The position numbers and the translations under genes are program-made. Below the pieces are notes generated by a model. It searched no databases, was not told the DNA's origin, and saw nothing but the letters and a program-made list of their open reading frames with translations. From an uncultured Hydrogenophaga sp. (lineage in GTDB: Bacteria > Pseudomonadota > Gammaproteobacteria > Burkholderiales > Burkholderiaceae_C), in the NCBI RefSeq assembly GCF_958439165.1, contig NZ_OY288130.1, positions 37,302 to 101,301 on the forward strand: 64,000 nucleotides of DNA. The letters are read 5' to 3'. The stretch's first letter is position 1. Every line of letters starts with the position of its first letter. This document shows, piece after piece, positions 8,559-17,496 of this stretch.

Positions 8559-9542
8559 TCAGCTCTTCTTCGCGAGGCCCAGGCGTTCGATGGTGGCCTT
8601 CTCGGCCGCGAAGGTCCGCTGCGCGTACGCCGTGTAGTCGGCGGTGTTCATGTAGATGGTGGGCTGGAAGAACTTGTCCAGCGCTGCCTTGACCTCGGGG
8701 TCGTCCAGCGTGGCCTTGAAGGCGTCGTGCAGCACCTTGACCACCGCCGGGTCCATGTTCTTCGGGCCGCCGATGCCGAAGGGCGATTCGGTGATGGTGT
8801 CCCAGCCGCTTTCCTTGACGGTGGGCACGTCGGGGAAGGCCTTGTTGCGCTGGCTGCCCAGGGTGGCGAGCAGACGCAGCTTGCCGCTCTGCACATGCGG
8901 CGCGAATTCGGTGGTGCCGCTCATGACGCGGATGTGGCCGCCCAGGATGGCCTGCATGATCTCGGCCGAACCCTTGAACGGAATCGGGTTGAGCTTGATG
9001 CCGGCCTTCTCCGAGAACTCCTCGATGGCCAGGTGCGGCGTGGTGCCGGTGCCGGTGTGGCCGTATTCCAGCTTGCCCGGGTTGGCCTTGGCATAGGCCA
9101 CCAGTTCCTTGAGGTTCTTGAACGGTGCGTCGGCGGTGCAGGCGATGCCGAAGGTGTAGCCGGTGAGGCAGACGATGTGGGTGATGTCGGTCACCGGGTT
9201 GAACGGCATGTTCTGCATGTGCGGCAGGCGGTAGATGCCCAGCGGCAGCTGGGTGACGGTGTAGCCGTCGGGCTTGGCCTGCATCATGGCGCTGGCGCCC
9301 AGGGTGCCGCCCACGCCGGGCTTGTTCTCGATGACCACCGGCACGCCCAGGATCTTGCTGGCGCTCTGGCCGAAGGCCCGCATGATGGCGTCGCTGCTGC
9401 CGCCGGCCGGCCAGGGGGCGATCAGCGTGATCGGGCGCGAAGGGAACTTGTCCTGAGCAAACAGCGAGGGCGCTGCCAGCAGGGCGGCACCGCCGGCGGC
9501 CAGGGACAGGGCCTGGCGGCGGTTCGGGTTCGGGTGGGTCAT
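8559..9542 (-). CDS. Bug/TctC-family periplasmic solute receptor
   Basis: This 327-residue extracytoplasmic receptor is of the tripartite tricarboxylate transporter family, much expanded in Burkholderiales. It has a Tat-like leader (NRRQALSLAAGGAALLAAPSLFAQ) and the family landmarks PSRPITLIAPWPAGGSSD, VIENKPGVGGTLGA and the C-terminal PTVKESG region. It binds a carboxylate-type ligand in the periplasm. No TctA/TctB membrane subunits lie nearby, so it is an orphan receptor. The ligand cannot be assigned. Confidence 0.92.
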   Translation of the reverse strand: MTHPNPNRRQALSLAAGGAALLAAPSLFAQDKFPSRPITLIAPWPAGGSSDAIMRAFGQSASKILGVPVVIENKPGVGGTLGASAMMQAKPDGYTVTQLPLGIYRLPHMQNMPFNPVTDITHIVCLTGYTFGIACTADAPFKNLKELVAYAKANPGKLEYGHTGTGTTPHLAIEEFSEKAGIKLNPIPFKGSAEIMQAILGGHIRVMSGTTEFAPHVQSGKLRLLATLGSQRNKAFPDVPTVKESGWDTITESPFGIGGPKNMDPAVVKVLHDAFKATLDDPEVKAALDKFFQPTIYMNTADYTAYAQRTFAAEKATIERLGLAKKS

Positions 9543-9658
9543 CGCGGGTCTCCGGGTGGGTGGTTGTGGTGAACCCGCAAATTACCGCAAGCCGGCCCTA
9601 CCGCCCATCGGGTTGGCCCGAGGGTTGACCCCCGGGGGCGTCGCGCGCGGGACGCGGT

Positions 9659-11836
9659 TCAAGCCGGCGCGGCCCGCTGCGCTGCCAGCTGCACGTACCA
9701 GTCCAGGCTGCCGGGGTTGGCCATGGCTTCGCGGTTGATCACCTTTTCCAGCGGCTGGCCCAGCAGCAGCTTCTTGATCGGCAGTTCCTGCTTCTTGCCG
9801 GAGAGCGTGCGCGGGATCTCGCTGACCTGGTAGATGGCGTCGGGCACGAAACGCGGCGAGAGCGCGGTGCGGATGGCGGCCTGGATCCGGCCCAGGAGGG
9901 CATCGTCCAGCGCGAGACCGGGGCGCAGCACCACGAAGAGCGGCATCCAGCTCTCGCGGCCCAGGTACTCCAGATCGACCACCATGGAGTCCAGCACTTC
10001 CGGCAGGGCCTCCACGGCGCTGTAGAGCTCGCTGGTGCCCATGCGCAGGCCATGGCGGTTGATGGTCGCGTCCGAACGGCCGTAGATCACGCAGGAACCA
10101 TCCGGGTGGATGCGCAGCCAGTCGCCGTGCCGCCAGACCGCACCGGTCTCCGGGCCGAGATCACCGCCCTGGGGATGACGGCCGTGGCCGGGCGGGTACA
10201 TGTCGAAATAGCTGCCGATCAGCCGCCTGTGGCCCACGTCGCCCACGAAGTACAGCGGCATGGACGGGATCGGCTGGGTGCAGACCAGCTCGCCCACCGC
10301 ATCCTGCACCGGCCGGCCCTGCTCGTCCCAGGCCTCCACCGCACAGCCCATCAGGCGGCACTGCATGCGACCGGGGGTTTGCGGCAGGTCGCGGTGACCG
10401 CCGATGAAGGCCCCGGCGAAGTCCGTACCCCCGGAAATATTGCACCACCAGATTGGGCCCCCACGCTCCGCCGCTTCGCGGGTCGCTGCCCCCCGAGGGG
10501 GCTGATCCGCCTTGGGGCGGCCCGGCGGCGGATCGTCACCCTCCCGCCGCGCGTAGACCTTTTCAAATTGCTCGGTGCCCCAGCGCTGCACTTCTTCGGA
10601 CAGGGGCGAACCGGTGCTGCCCAGGGCGCGCACGGGTCTGAGGTCGCCGCAGGCGGCGATGTCGACGCCGGCTTTCATGCAGTTGGCGTAGAAGGCGGCA
10701 CCCGCGCCGAAGAAGGTCACACCGGTCTCGGCGGCGAAGCGCCAGAGCACGGTCCAGTCGGGGCGTTCCTTGGAGCCGCCGGGGTTGCCGTCGTAGATGA
10801 CGCAGGTGGTGCCGCCCAGCAGCCCGCCGACCTGGGCGTTCCACATGACCCAGCCGGTGGAGCTGTACCAGTGGTAGCGCTCGCCCCAGGAGTTGGGGTC
10901 GTAGCTGCAGCCGATGTCGTTGTGCAGGGCTTTCAGCGCCATGCTCACCAGAACGGTGCCGCCATGGCCGTGCACGATGGGCTTGGGCAGGCCGGTGGTG
11001 CCGCTGGAATAGACGATCCACAGGGGATGGTCGAAGGGCAGCCAGAGCGGCTGGAAGGTCACGGTGGGCGGATCGGCGCGGGCCGTGACCACCTCGAAAT
11101 GCGCGCAGGGTGCCAGCGCGCCCAGCACACGGGCACGGTCCTGGGGGCTTTCGGACAGGTTGGTGTGCAGCACCAGATGGCGCACCGTGGGCAGGGCCGC
11201 GCGCAACTCGGCCACCACGCCCGCGCGGTCGTGGTCGCGCCCGCCATAGGTCACGCCGTCGCAGGCGATCAGCACCACCGGTTCGATCTGGCGGAAGCGG
11301 TCGAGCACCGCGTTCGTGCCCATGTCCGGTGCACAGACGCTCCAGACCCCGCCCACCGCCACCACCGCCAGAAAGGCCACCATGGTCTCGGGCGTGTTGG
11401 GCAGGTAAGCGGCCACCCGGTCACCGGGGCGCACGCCCTGGGCCTGCAGGTGCAGTGCCAGGGCCGCGACCTGCCGGCGCAGTTCGGGCCAGGAGAGTTC
11501 GCGGTGCACGCCCTTTTCGTTGCGGCTGATCACGGCGGGGAAGCCGGCGTCATGGGCCGCGTCCACGTGCCGGAACACCTGGTGCACATAGTTGGCCTGG
11601 GCGCCCGGGAACCAGCGCGCGCCGGGCATGACGTTGCGCTCCAGCACCGCGGTGTGCGGCGTGGGGGAGCGCAGATCGAAGTAGTCGTGGATGCTTTGCC
11701 AGAAGGCATCGAGGTCGGTCACCGACCAGCGCCACAGGGCGTCGTAGTCGGCGAAATGCAGGCCACGGTGCTCGCCCAGCCATTGCTGGTAGCGGCGGAT
11801 CTGGGGGATGTAGGGCGCGGTGCTCATGACGGTCAT
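9659..11836 (-). CDS. aacS: Acetoacetyl-CoA synthetase with an in-frame repeat insertion
   Basis: This 725-residue adenylate-forming enzyme activates acetoacetate with ATP and CoA, feeding ketone-body or PHB turnover in the cytosol. The N-terminal ACAS domain, the AMP-binding P-loop (IVYSSGTTGLPKPIVHGHG), WHRGDW-like WRHGDWLRI and the C-terminal SGKKQELPIKKLL with its catalytic lysine are all present. Residues of about 433-461 are a Pro/Arg-rich insert (DPPPGRPKADQPPRG) encoded by a palindromic repeat, placed between the helix KVYARR and the conserved strand IWWCNISGGTD. The family is usually about 650-670 residues; this copy is longer. ATG 11836 is chosen over 11827 because a G-rich ribosome site precedes it. 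Confidence 0.88.
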   Translation of the reverse strand: MTVMSTAPYIPQIRRYQQWLGEHRGLHFADYDALWRWSVTDLDAFWQSIHDYFDLRSPTPHTAVLERNVMPGARWFPGAQANYVHQVFRHVDAAHDAGFPAVISRNEKGVHRELSWPELRRQVAALALHLQAQGVRPGDRVAAYLPNTPETMVAFLAVVAVGGVWSVCAPDMGTNAVLDRFRQIEPVVLIACDGVTYGGRDHDRAGVVAELRAALPTVRHLVLHTNLSESPQDRARVLGALAPCAHFEVVTARADPPTVTFQPLWLPFDHPLWIVYSSGTTGLPKPIVHGHGGTVLVSMALKALHNDIGCSYDPNSWGERYHWYSSTGWVMWNAQVGGLLGGTTCVIYDGNPGGSKERPDWTVLWRFAAETGVTFFGAGAAFYANCMKAGVDIAACGDLRPVRALGSTGSPLSEEVQRWGTEQFEKVYARREGDDPPPGRPKADQPPRGAATREAAERGGPIWWCNISGGTDFAGAFIGGHRDLPQTPGRMQCRLMGCAVEAWDEQGRPVQDAVGELVCTQPIPSMPLYFVGDVGHRRLIGSYFDMYPPGHGRHPQGGDLGPETGAVWRHGDWLRIHPDGSCVIYGRSDATINRHGLRMGTSELYSAVEALPEVLDSMVVDLEYLGRESWMPLFVVLRPGLALDDALLGRIQAAIRTALSPRFVPDAIYQVSEIPRTLSGKKQELPIKKLLLGQPLEKVINREAMANPGSLDWYVQLAAQRAAPA
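10455..10538 (-). repeat. GC-rich palindromic repeat inside the acetoacetyl-CoA synthetase gene
   Basis: About 84 bp made of three small hairpins in a row: CCGC-ttc-GCGG near 10471-10481, GCCCCC/GGGGGC at 10489-10503, and CCGCC-ttg-GGGCGG near 10508-10521. It is read in frame as a Pro/Arg/Ala-rich peptide. The same kind of sequence (the GGGGGGCAGCGACC type) is, from memory, a dispersed intergenic repeat in Comamonadaceae. I see no second copy in this window. Confidence 0.65.
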
Positions 11837-11977
11837 TATGGAAACCCCCCCGGGCACCCCGCAACGGCCCCATGGCCCCTGCGGGACAGTGCCCGACGCG
11901 CCAGGGCGGCCCCGGCTGGCACGGGGTTTGCGAATACGATCGCGGGGTATTTTTTCCACACACAGGAGGAGTGACGC

Positions 11978-13264
11978 ATGGGCATGCTGGATTGGCGTGA
12001 AAAAGGCACCGAGGTGCTGGCACAGGGTGGCGTTATCGGGCCGGACGAACGTCTGCCCTGGGGACAGACCACGGTGATGGGGGTGCAGCACCTGATCGCC
12101 ATGTTCGGCGCCACCGTGCTGGCCCCGATCCTGATGGGCTTCGACCCGAACGTGGCCATCCTCATGAGCGGCGTCGGCACGCTCATCTTCTTCTTCATGA
12201 CCGGCGGCCAGGTGCCGAGCTACCTGGGTTCCTCGTTCGCCTTCATCGGCGTGGTGATCGCCGCCAGCGGCTATGCCGGCCCGGGCCCGAACGCCAACAT
12301 CGGCGTGGCCCTGGGCGGCATCATCGCCTGCGGTCTGCTGTACTTCATCATCGGCGCCATCGTGCAGGCGGTGGGCACCGGCTGGATCGAACGCTTCATG
12401 CCCCCGGTGGTGACCGGCTCGGTGGTGGCAGTGATCGGTCTGAACCTGGCCGGCATCCCGATCAAGAACATGGCCCCGACCGCGTTCGACGCCTGGATGC
12501 AGGCCGTCACCTTCGTGGCGGTGGGCATGGTGGCGGTGTTCACCCGCGGCATGGTGCAGCGCCTGCTGATCCTGGTGGGCCTGATCGTGGCCAGCGTGAT
12601 CTATGCGGTGCTGGCCAACGGCTTCGGCATGGGCAAGCCGATGGACCTGTCCGGCATTGCCAACGCCGCCTGGATCGGCCTGCCCAACTTCAGCGCCCCG
12701 GTATTCAGCGCCAACGCCATGCTGCTGATCGCCCCGGTGGCCATCATCCTGGTGGCCGAGAACCTGGGCCACATCAAGGCGGTGACTGCCATGACCGGCA
12801 AGGACCTGGACCGCTACATGGGCCGGGCCTTCATGGGCGACGGCGTGGCCACCATGGTGGCCGGCAGCGCTGGCGGCACCGGCGTGACCACCTATGCCGA
12901 GAACATCGGCGTGATGGCCGCCACCAAGATCTACTCCACCGCCATCTTCCTGATCGCCGGCATCATGGCCGTCGTGCTGGGCTTCAGCCCCAAATTCGGC
13001 GCGCTGATCCAGGCCATCCCGCTGCCGGTCATGGGTGGCGTGTCGATCGTGGTGTTCGGCCTGATCGCGGTGGCCGGTGCCAAGATCTGGGTCGACAACA
13101 AGGTCGACTTCAGCGACAACCGCAACCTCATCGTGGCCGCCGTCACCCTGATCCTGGGTACCGGCGACTACACCCTGAAGTTCGGCGCTTTCGCGCTGGG
13201 CGGCATCGGCACCGCGACATTCGGCGCCATCCTGCTGTATGCGCTGCTGAGCCGGCGCACCTGA
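11978..13264 (+). CDS. uraA: Uracil-xanthine permease (NCS2 family)
   Basis: This 428-residue inner-membrane permease has about 12-14 hydrophobic segments. The NCS2 signature blocks are clear: GVQHLIAMFGATVLAP near residue 32, the substrate-site helix ILVAENLGHIKAV near 255, and GGTGVTTYAENIGVMAATK near 295. The last block is typical of UraA/RutG uracil carriers rather than purine carriers. The ribosome site AGGAGGAG is strong. It is divergent from the acetoacetyl-CoA synthetase gene. Proton-coupled uracil uptake is the most likely role. Confidence 0.9.
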   Translation: MGMLDWREKGTEVLAQGGVIGPDERLPWGQTTVMGVQHLIAMFGATVLAPILMGFDPNVAILMSGVGTLIFFFMTGGQVPSYLGSSFAFIGVVIAASGYAGPGPNANIGVALGGIIACGLLYFIIGAIVQAVGTGWIERFMPPVVTGSVVAVIGLNLAGIPIKNMAPTAFDAWMQAVTFVAVGMVAVFTRGMVQRLLILVGLIVASVIYAVLANGFGMGKPMDLSGIANAAWIGLPNFSAPVFSANAMLLIAPVAIILVAENLGHIKAVTAMTGKDLDRYMGRAFMGDGVATMVAGSAGGTGVTTYAENIGVMAATKIYSTAIFLIAGIMAVVLGFSPKFGALIQAIPLPVMGGVSIVVFGLIAVAGAKIWVDNKVDFSDNRNLIVAAVTLILGTGDYTLKFGAFALGGIGTATFGAILLYALLSRRT

Positions 13265-13280
13265 GGATCCGCGCCCGAGG

Positions 13281-13604
13281 TCAGCGCCGCTCGCAGCGGC
13301 CCTGGGCGTTGGCCTGACCGCGGAAGTCGCTGGTCCAGGTCTGGGTGGCGGTGTCGATCTGGATGCGCTCGTTGTCCAGCGCCGTCATGATCACCGTCTC
13401 GGCAATCGCAAAGGTGTAGACCGGCACCCCGTCGATGCTGACGGTGCGCACGCGTTTCTGGTCGTAGCCGATGTCCACCACGCGGCTCCAGCTGCTGCGC
13501 GTGGGCATGTAGACCGCATCGCAGACCAGCTGCACCTGCTGCACGGCGGCCTGAACGCCGCCCGCACCACAAGCCAGCGCCAGGGCAGCCACCAGCGCCC
13601 TCAT
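13281..13604 (-). CDS. Small secreted protein of unknown function
   Basis: This 107-residue protein starts with a signal peptide (MRALVAALALACGAGGVQA, cleavage near Ala19). The mature part holds two cysteines (LVCDAV and GRCERR), one near each end, which could form a disulfide. No known family is recognised. Its start overlaps the stop of the cobalamin adenosyltransferase gene (ATGA at 13601-13604), so the two are translationally coupled on the minus strand. This context does not reveal a role. Confidence 0.75.
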   Translation of the reverse strand: MRALVAALALACGAGGVQAAVQQVQLVCDAVYMPTRSSWSRVVDIGYDQKRVRTVSIDGVPVYTFAIAETVIMTALDNERIQIDTATQTWTSDFRGQANAQGRCERR

Positions 13605-14167
13605 GCGGCACCGCCCTGGGCCATGCGCTCGCTCTTCCAGTAAACGTCGTCGCCGCCGTTCATGCGGTTGAGCACGCGGGCGAGCACGAACATCAGGTCG
13701 GACAGGCGGTTGAGGTACTGGCGCGGAGCGTCCTTGATGGCCTCCTCGTTGCCCAGGGCCACCACCCCGCGCTCGGCCCGGCGGGCCACGGTGCGGCAGA
13801 CGTGGGCCAGGCTGGCCGCGCGTGAGCCGGCCGGCAGGATGAATTCCTGCAGGCGGGGCAGCTGGGCGTTGTAGCGCTCCAGGGCTTCATCCAGCGCGGC
13901 CACGGCCTCGGGCTTGAGCAGCTCGAAGCCGGGGATGGACAACTCCCCGCCCAGGTTGAAGAGCTGGTGCTGGATCTCCACCAGCACGGCTCGCACGTCG
14001 GCCGGCATCTCCTCGCACAGCAGCACGCCGATCTGGCTGTTGAGTTCGTCCACGTCGCCCATGGCATGCACGCGCAGGCTGTTCTTGGAGACGCGGGAGT
14101 TGTCGCCCAGCCCGGTGGTGCCGGCATCGCCGGTTCGGGTGGCGATCTGGGTGAGTCGGTTGCCCAT
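13601..14167 (-). CDS. Cob(I)alamin adenosyltransferase, PduO type
   Basis: This 188-residue enzyme transfers the adenosyl group of ATP to cob(I)alamin to make adenosylcobalamin. The N-terminal ATP-binding strand-loop TRTGDAGTTGLGD (residues about 10-22) and the helical motif (CRTVARRAERGVVAL, then YLNRLSDLMFVLARV) are the PduO/ATR signatures. The start at 14167 has AAGGAA upstream. A large upstream open frame without family match is rejected. It leads a two-gene unit with the small secreted protein. Confidence 0.93.
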   Translation of the reverse strand: MGNRLTQIATRTGDAGTTGLGDNSRVSKNSLRVHAMGDVDELNSQIGVLLCEEMPADVRAVLVEIQHQLFNLGGELSIPGFELLKPEAVAALDEALERYNAQLPRLQEFILPAGSRAASLAHVCRTVARRAERGVVALGNEEAIKDAPRQYLNRLSDLMFVLARVLNRMNGGDDVYWKSERMAQGGAA

Positions 14168-14312
14168 GGGGTTCCTTTGCAGTGGGCGCCGGAAGCTGCG
14201 GCGCATCGAAGTCAGTCGGCGGGATTGTGGATCATCTGACAGCCACTCGTCGGTTCGCCATGGGCCATCCCCCGCTAAACTGACTGGACAACACAGCCAC
14301 GGAGACACCGCC

Positions 14313-15734
14313 ATGAACGCACCCGCCGACATCCAGCACCTGCTGCCCCAGGTGGCACAGCGCCCGGTCCCCGAGGCGTTCCTGGCGGCCCTGCAGCAGC
14401 GCTTCGGCACACAGTGCTCCACCGCGCTGGTGGTGCGCGAGCAGCACGGGCGGGACGAGTCGGTGTTCAGCGTGCCCCCGCCGGCCGCCGTGGTGTTTGC
14501 CGAGTCCACCCTGGACGTGGCCGATGCCGTGGCGCTGTGCGCGCAGCACCAGGTGCCGGTGATCCCGTTCGGTGTGGGCTCTTCGCTGGAAGGCCACCTG
14601 CTGGCGGTGCAAGGCGGCATCAGCATCGATCTGGGCCGCATGAACCGCGTGCTGTCGATCAACGCCGAAGACCTCACGGTCACGGTGCAGCCCGGCGTCA
14701 CGCGCAAGGCGCTCAATGAGGCCGTGAAGAGCGAAGGCCTGTTCTTCCCCATCGACCCCGGCGCCGACGCGTCGCTGGGCGGCATGACCGCCACCCGCGC
14801 CAGCGGCACCAACGCCGTGCGCTACGGCACCATGCGCGAGAACGTGCTGGCGCTGGAGGTGGTGACCGCGCGGGGCGAGGTCATCCGCACCGGCACCCGC
14901 GCCAGGAAAAGCAGTGCCGGCTACGACCTGACCCGCCTGATGGTGGGCAGCGAAGGCACGCTGGGCGTCATCACCGAGATCACCCTGAAGCTCTACCCGC
15001 TGCCCGAGGCCATCTCGGCGGCTGTGTGCTCGTTCCCGAGCATCGAGGCGGCTGTGCACACGGTGATCCAGATCATCCAGCTGGGCGTGCCGATCGCCCG
15101 CTGCGAGCTGATCGACGCCGGCACGGTGCGCATGGTCAATGCCCACAGCAAGCTGGGCCTGCGCGAGGAACACATGCTGCTGATGGAGTTCCACGGTTCA
15201 CCCGCCAGCGTGAAGGAGCAGGCCGAGACGGTGCAGGAGATCGCTGCCGATCACGGCGGCAACGCGTTCGAATGGGCCACCACGCCGGAAGAGCGCACAC
15301 GGCTCTGGACCGCCCGGCACAACGCCTACTTCGCCGCCATCCAGAGCCGGCCCGGCTGCCGCGCGGTCAGCACCGACACCTGCGTGCCGATCAGCAAGCT
15401 GGCCGACTGCCTGCTCGATTCAGTGGTGGAAGCCGACGCCAGCGGCCTGCCCTATTTCCTGGTGGGCCATGTCGGCGACGGCAATTTCCACTTCGGCTAC
15501 CTGATCGACCCGGACAATGCCGAGGAGCGCCGGGTGGCGGAAGACCTGAACGTCAAGCTGGTGACCCGAGCGCTGGCGCTGGAGGGCACCTGCACCGGAG
15601 AGCACGGGGTGGGCCTGCACAAGATGGGGTTCCTGCTGGACGAGGCAGGCGCCGGCGCGGTGGACATGATGCGCGCGGTCAAGCGGGCGCTGGACCCGGA
15701 CAACATCCTGAATCCGGGGAAGATCTTTTCCTGA
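14313..15734 (+). CDS. FAD-linked oxidase, D-lactate dehydrogenase/glycolate oxidase type
   Basis: This 473-residue flavoprotein has an FAD_binding_4 domain in the first half (IPFGVGSSLEGHL near residue 88; GADASLGGMTATRASGTNA near 150) and an FAD-oxidase C-terminal domain ending CTGEHGVGLHKMGFL and LDPDNILNPGKIFS. This is the layout of cytochrome-linked D-lactate dehydrogenases (LDHD/Dld-II) and GlcD. Zinc-ligand-like HVGDGNFHF is also present. It probably oxidises a D-2-hydroxyacid at the membrane. The start at 14313 has GGAG upstream. The gene stands alone and is convergent with parB, with hairpin element A between them. Confidence 0.9.
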   Translation: MNAPADIQHLLPQVAQRPVPEAFLAALQQRFGTQCSTALVVREQHGRDESVFSVPPPAAVVFAESTLDVADAVALCAQHQVPVIPFGVGSSLEGHLLAVQGGISIDLGRMNRVLSINAEDLTVTVQPGVTRKALNEAVKSEGLFFPIDPGADASLGGMTATRASGTNAVRYGTMRENVLALEVVTARGEVIRTGTRARKSSAGYDLTRLMVGSEGTLGVITEITLKLYPLPEAISAAVCSFPSIEAAVHTVIQIIQLGVPIARCELIDAGTVRMVNAHSKLGLREEHMLLMEFHGSPASVKEQAETVQEIAADHGGNAFEWATTPEERTRLWTARHNAYFAAIQSRPGCRAVSTDTCVPISKLADCLLDSVVEADASGLPYFLVGHVGDGNFHFGYLIDPDNAEERRVAEDLNVKLVTRALALEGTCTGEHGVGLHKMGFLLDEAGAGAVDMMRAVKRALDPDNILNPGKIFS

Positions 15735-15780
15735 GTGTCTTTCGCTGCTTTGGGGGGGGGACGAAGGGCGGGGCCTGCGT

Positions 15781-15978
15781 CCTGAAGTGATGCTGGAGCT
15801 CGAACCGTGGGTCAACCTGGCTCGTTCGCGAGGCGGCGGGTGACCCCCGCAGACGCCGGCGCCGATTCGCGGTTGCCACAGAGCATGCACACCCACCCGG
15901 TGTTCACGCAGCAACCTCAGAACGCCAACCCAGCCGCCCGCGAGCGAGCGCCAGAGTCTGCGGGGGTCACCCGCCGCC
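15781..15978 (+). repeat. Long hairpin element, copy A
   Basis: A perfect 23-bp inverted repeat (15832-15854 with 15956-15978) encloses a core at 15863-15945. The core begins CGATTCGCGGTTGCCACAGA and ends CCCGCGAGC; TCGCGG and CCGCGA can pair to extend the stem. Upstream flank CCTGAAGTGATGCTGG (15781-15796) recurs beside copy C. The element fills the 271-bp gap between the convergent stops of the D-lactate-dehydrogenase-like gene and parB, so it could act as a transcription end. I see no protein in this gap. Confidence 0.8.
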
Positions 15979-16005
15979 CCACCCACGTCAGCCGCGAAAG
16001 AAACC

Positions 16006-16926
16006 TCAGCCCTGCCCCCGCAACCGGTCAATCAGCCCGTTCAGCGCCTCCAGCGACCCGAACTGGATAGCCAGCTCCCCCATCTCCTCCATCCGCCCGT
16101 GGCGCTTCACCCGCTTCTTGATGCGCACCTCCACCTCGGCGGTCAGCAGGTCGGCCAGCTCCTCCTCCACCCGGCGGATGTCGCGCGACTTCTCCTTGCG
16201 TGGCTTCTGCGGTGACAGCTCGAACTCGGCGCTCAGCTTCTTCACCAGGCCTTCGGTCTCGCGCACCGACAGCTTGCGGGCCGCGATCTGGTTGGCCGCC
16301 GTGATCTGGGCCGCCTTCTCCAGCGCCAGCAGAGCACGGGCGTGGCCCATGTCCAGGTCGCCGGCCATCAGCATGGTCTGTACCGGCTCGGCCAGCTGCA
16401 GCAGGCGCAGCAGGTTGCTGGCCGCGCTGCGGGAACGACCGACCGCCTGGGCCGCCTGCTCGTGAGTGAGCCCAAACTCTTTCACCAGGCGTTGCAGGCC
16501 CTGGGCCTCTTCCAGGGGATTCAGGTCTTCGCGCTGGATGTTCTCGATCAGCGCCATGGCGGCGGCCGACTCGTCGGGCACCTCGCGCACCAGCACCGGC
16601 ACCCGGTCCAGGCCCGCCAGCTTCGAGGCCCGGAAGCGGCGTTCGCCCGCGATGATCTCGTACTTGCCGGCGTTGTCACCGGCTTCCAGCCGTCGCACCA
16701 GGATGGGCTGCATGATGCCCTGGGCCTTGATGCTCTCGGCCAGTTCGTAGAGTGCGCCCTCGTCCATCCGGGTGCGCGGCTGGTAGACGCCGGGCACCAT
16801 CTGCTCCAGCGAGAGGCTGGAGGGAAGCGCATCGGCTGCATCGGCACCGGCTGCCGGCTCCTGCACCTTCGGGCCCAGCAGGGCCTCGAGGCCACGTCCG
16901 AGGCCTTTGGGTTTTTTGGTGACCAT
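16006..16926 (-). CDS. parB: Chromosome partitioning protein ParB
   Basis: This 306-residue ParB binds parS, loads as a CTP-dependent clamp and spreads to build the origin segregation complex. The N-terminal leader KKPKGLGRGLEALLG (ParA-stimulating type) is followed by the CTP/ParB box with GERRFRASKLAGL near residue 95, then the helix-turn-helix LTHEQAAQAVGRSRSAASN near 150, and a C-terminal dimer domain ending LNGLIDRLRGQG. Four parS-like sites lie within 3.6 kb upstream. It is the last gene of the mnmG-rsmG-lysE-parA-hydrolase-parB run. The start at 16926 is 5 bp from the hydrolase stop. Confidence 0.96.
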   Translation of the reverse strand: MVTKKPKGLGRGLEALLGPKVQEPAAGADAADALPSSLSLEQMVPGVYQPRTRMDEGALYELAESIKAQGIMQPILVRRLEAGDNAGKYEIIAGERRFRASKLAGLDRVPVLVREVPDESAAAMALIENIQREDLNPLEEAQGLQRLVKEFGLTHEQAAQAVGRSRSAASNLLRLLQLAEPVQTMLMAGDLDMGHARALLALEKAAQITAANQIAARKLSVRETEGLVKKLSAEFELSPQKPRKEKSRDIRRVEEELADLLTAEVEVRIKKRVKRHGRMEEMGELAIQFGSLEALNGLIDRLRGQG

Positions 16927-16931
16927 GGATG

Positions 16932-17471
16932 TCAGTCCTTCATGAGTTCTTGTAGCCAGGCGTGGCCCTGCGGCCAGTCGCCCAGGCCGGATTCGGCATT
17001 GATATGGCCCGCGTCGCCGAGGTCGATGTGGCGGGAACCCCAGGCATCGGCAAAACGGCGGGAACGGGCCTCGGGGCAATACGGGTCGTTGCGGCTGCCC
17101 ACCAGCACCGACGGGAATGGGAGCCGCTGCATCACCACCGGTGACCAGCTGGGCAGCTGGATCTGCAGGGCTTCCTGCTCCGGATCGCCGGGCGCCACCA
17201 GCAGCGCCGCCTTCACGCGGGCGGTGTGGCGGGAGTGGGCGGCCCAGGCCGCCGTCAGGATGCAGCCGAGGCTATGGGCCACCAGGACTGCCGGGCCATC
17301 CAGGCCCAGCAGCACCTCGTCCAGCCGGGCCATCCAGTCGCCCCGGCGCGGGGTCATCCAGTCGGACTGGTCGACACGCCGGTAGCCATGCAGCGCCTCC
17401 CACCGGCTTTGCCAGTGGTCCGGGCCGCTGTTCTGCCAGCCGGGCAGGATGAGGACGTGCGAAGGTTTCAC
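16932..17471 (-). CDS. RBBP9/YdeN-type serine hydrolase between parA and parB
   Basis: This protein of about 179 residues has the small alpha/beta hydrolase fold of the RBBP9/YdeN family: SHVLILPGWQNSGPDHWQSR at the start, the nucleophile motif AHSLG near residue 80, then GSRNDPYC and DAGHIN carrying the Asp and His. The GTG at 17471 is chosen because the family begins at this strand; a TTG at 17534 would overlap parA by 38 bp and add an unmatched leader. The GTG lies inside a parS-like site. Substrate and link to partition are unknown. Confidence 0.82.
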   Translation of the reverse strand: MKPSHVLILPGWQNSGPDHWQSRWEALHGYRRVDQSDWMTPRRGDWMARLDEVLLGLDGPAVLVAHSLGCILTAAWAAHSRHTARVKAALLVAPGDPEQEALQIQLPSWSPVVMQRLPFPSVLVGSRNDPYCPEARSRRFADAWGSRHIDLGDAGHINAESGLGDWPQGHAWLQELMKD

Positions 17472-17479
17472 GTGGAACC
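17464..17479. other. parS-like site 1
   Basis: The 16-mer GGTTTCACGTGGAACC matches the parS core GTTTCACGTGAAAC at 13 of 14 positions. It overlaps the proposed GTG start of the hydrolase gene between parA and parB. ParB binding is inferred. Confidence 0.7.
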
Positions 17480-17496
17480 GGTGGACGGGACAGCCA

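Noticed and set aside
10052..11974. A 640-codon open frame antisense to acetoacetyl-CoA synthetase
   Set aside because: The opposite strand encodes a clear enzyme over the same span; the antisense product has no motif and low-complexity composition.
15735..16005. Possible small protein gene in the gap between the D-lactate-dehydrogenase-like gene and parB
   Set aside because: Frames here match similar frames at 19.1-19.37 kb only because the noncoding hairpin element is shared; there is no ribosome site or coding signal.
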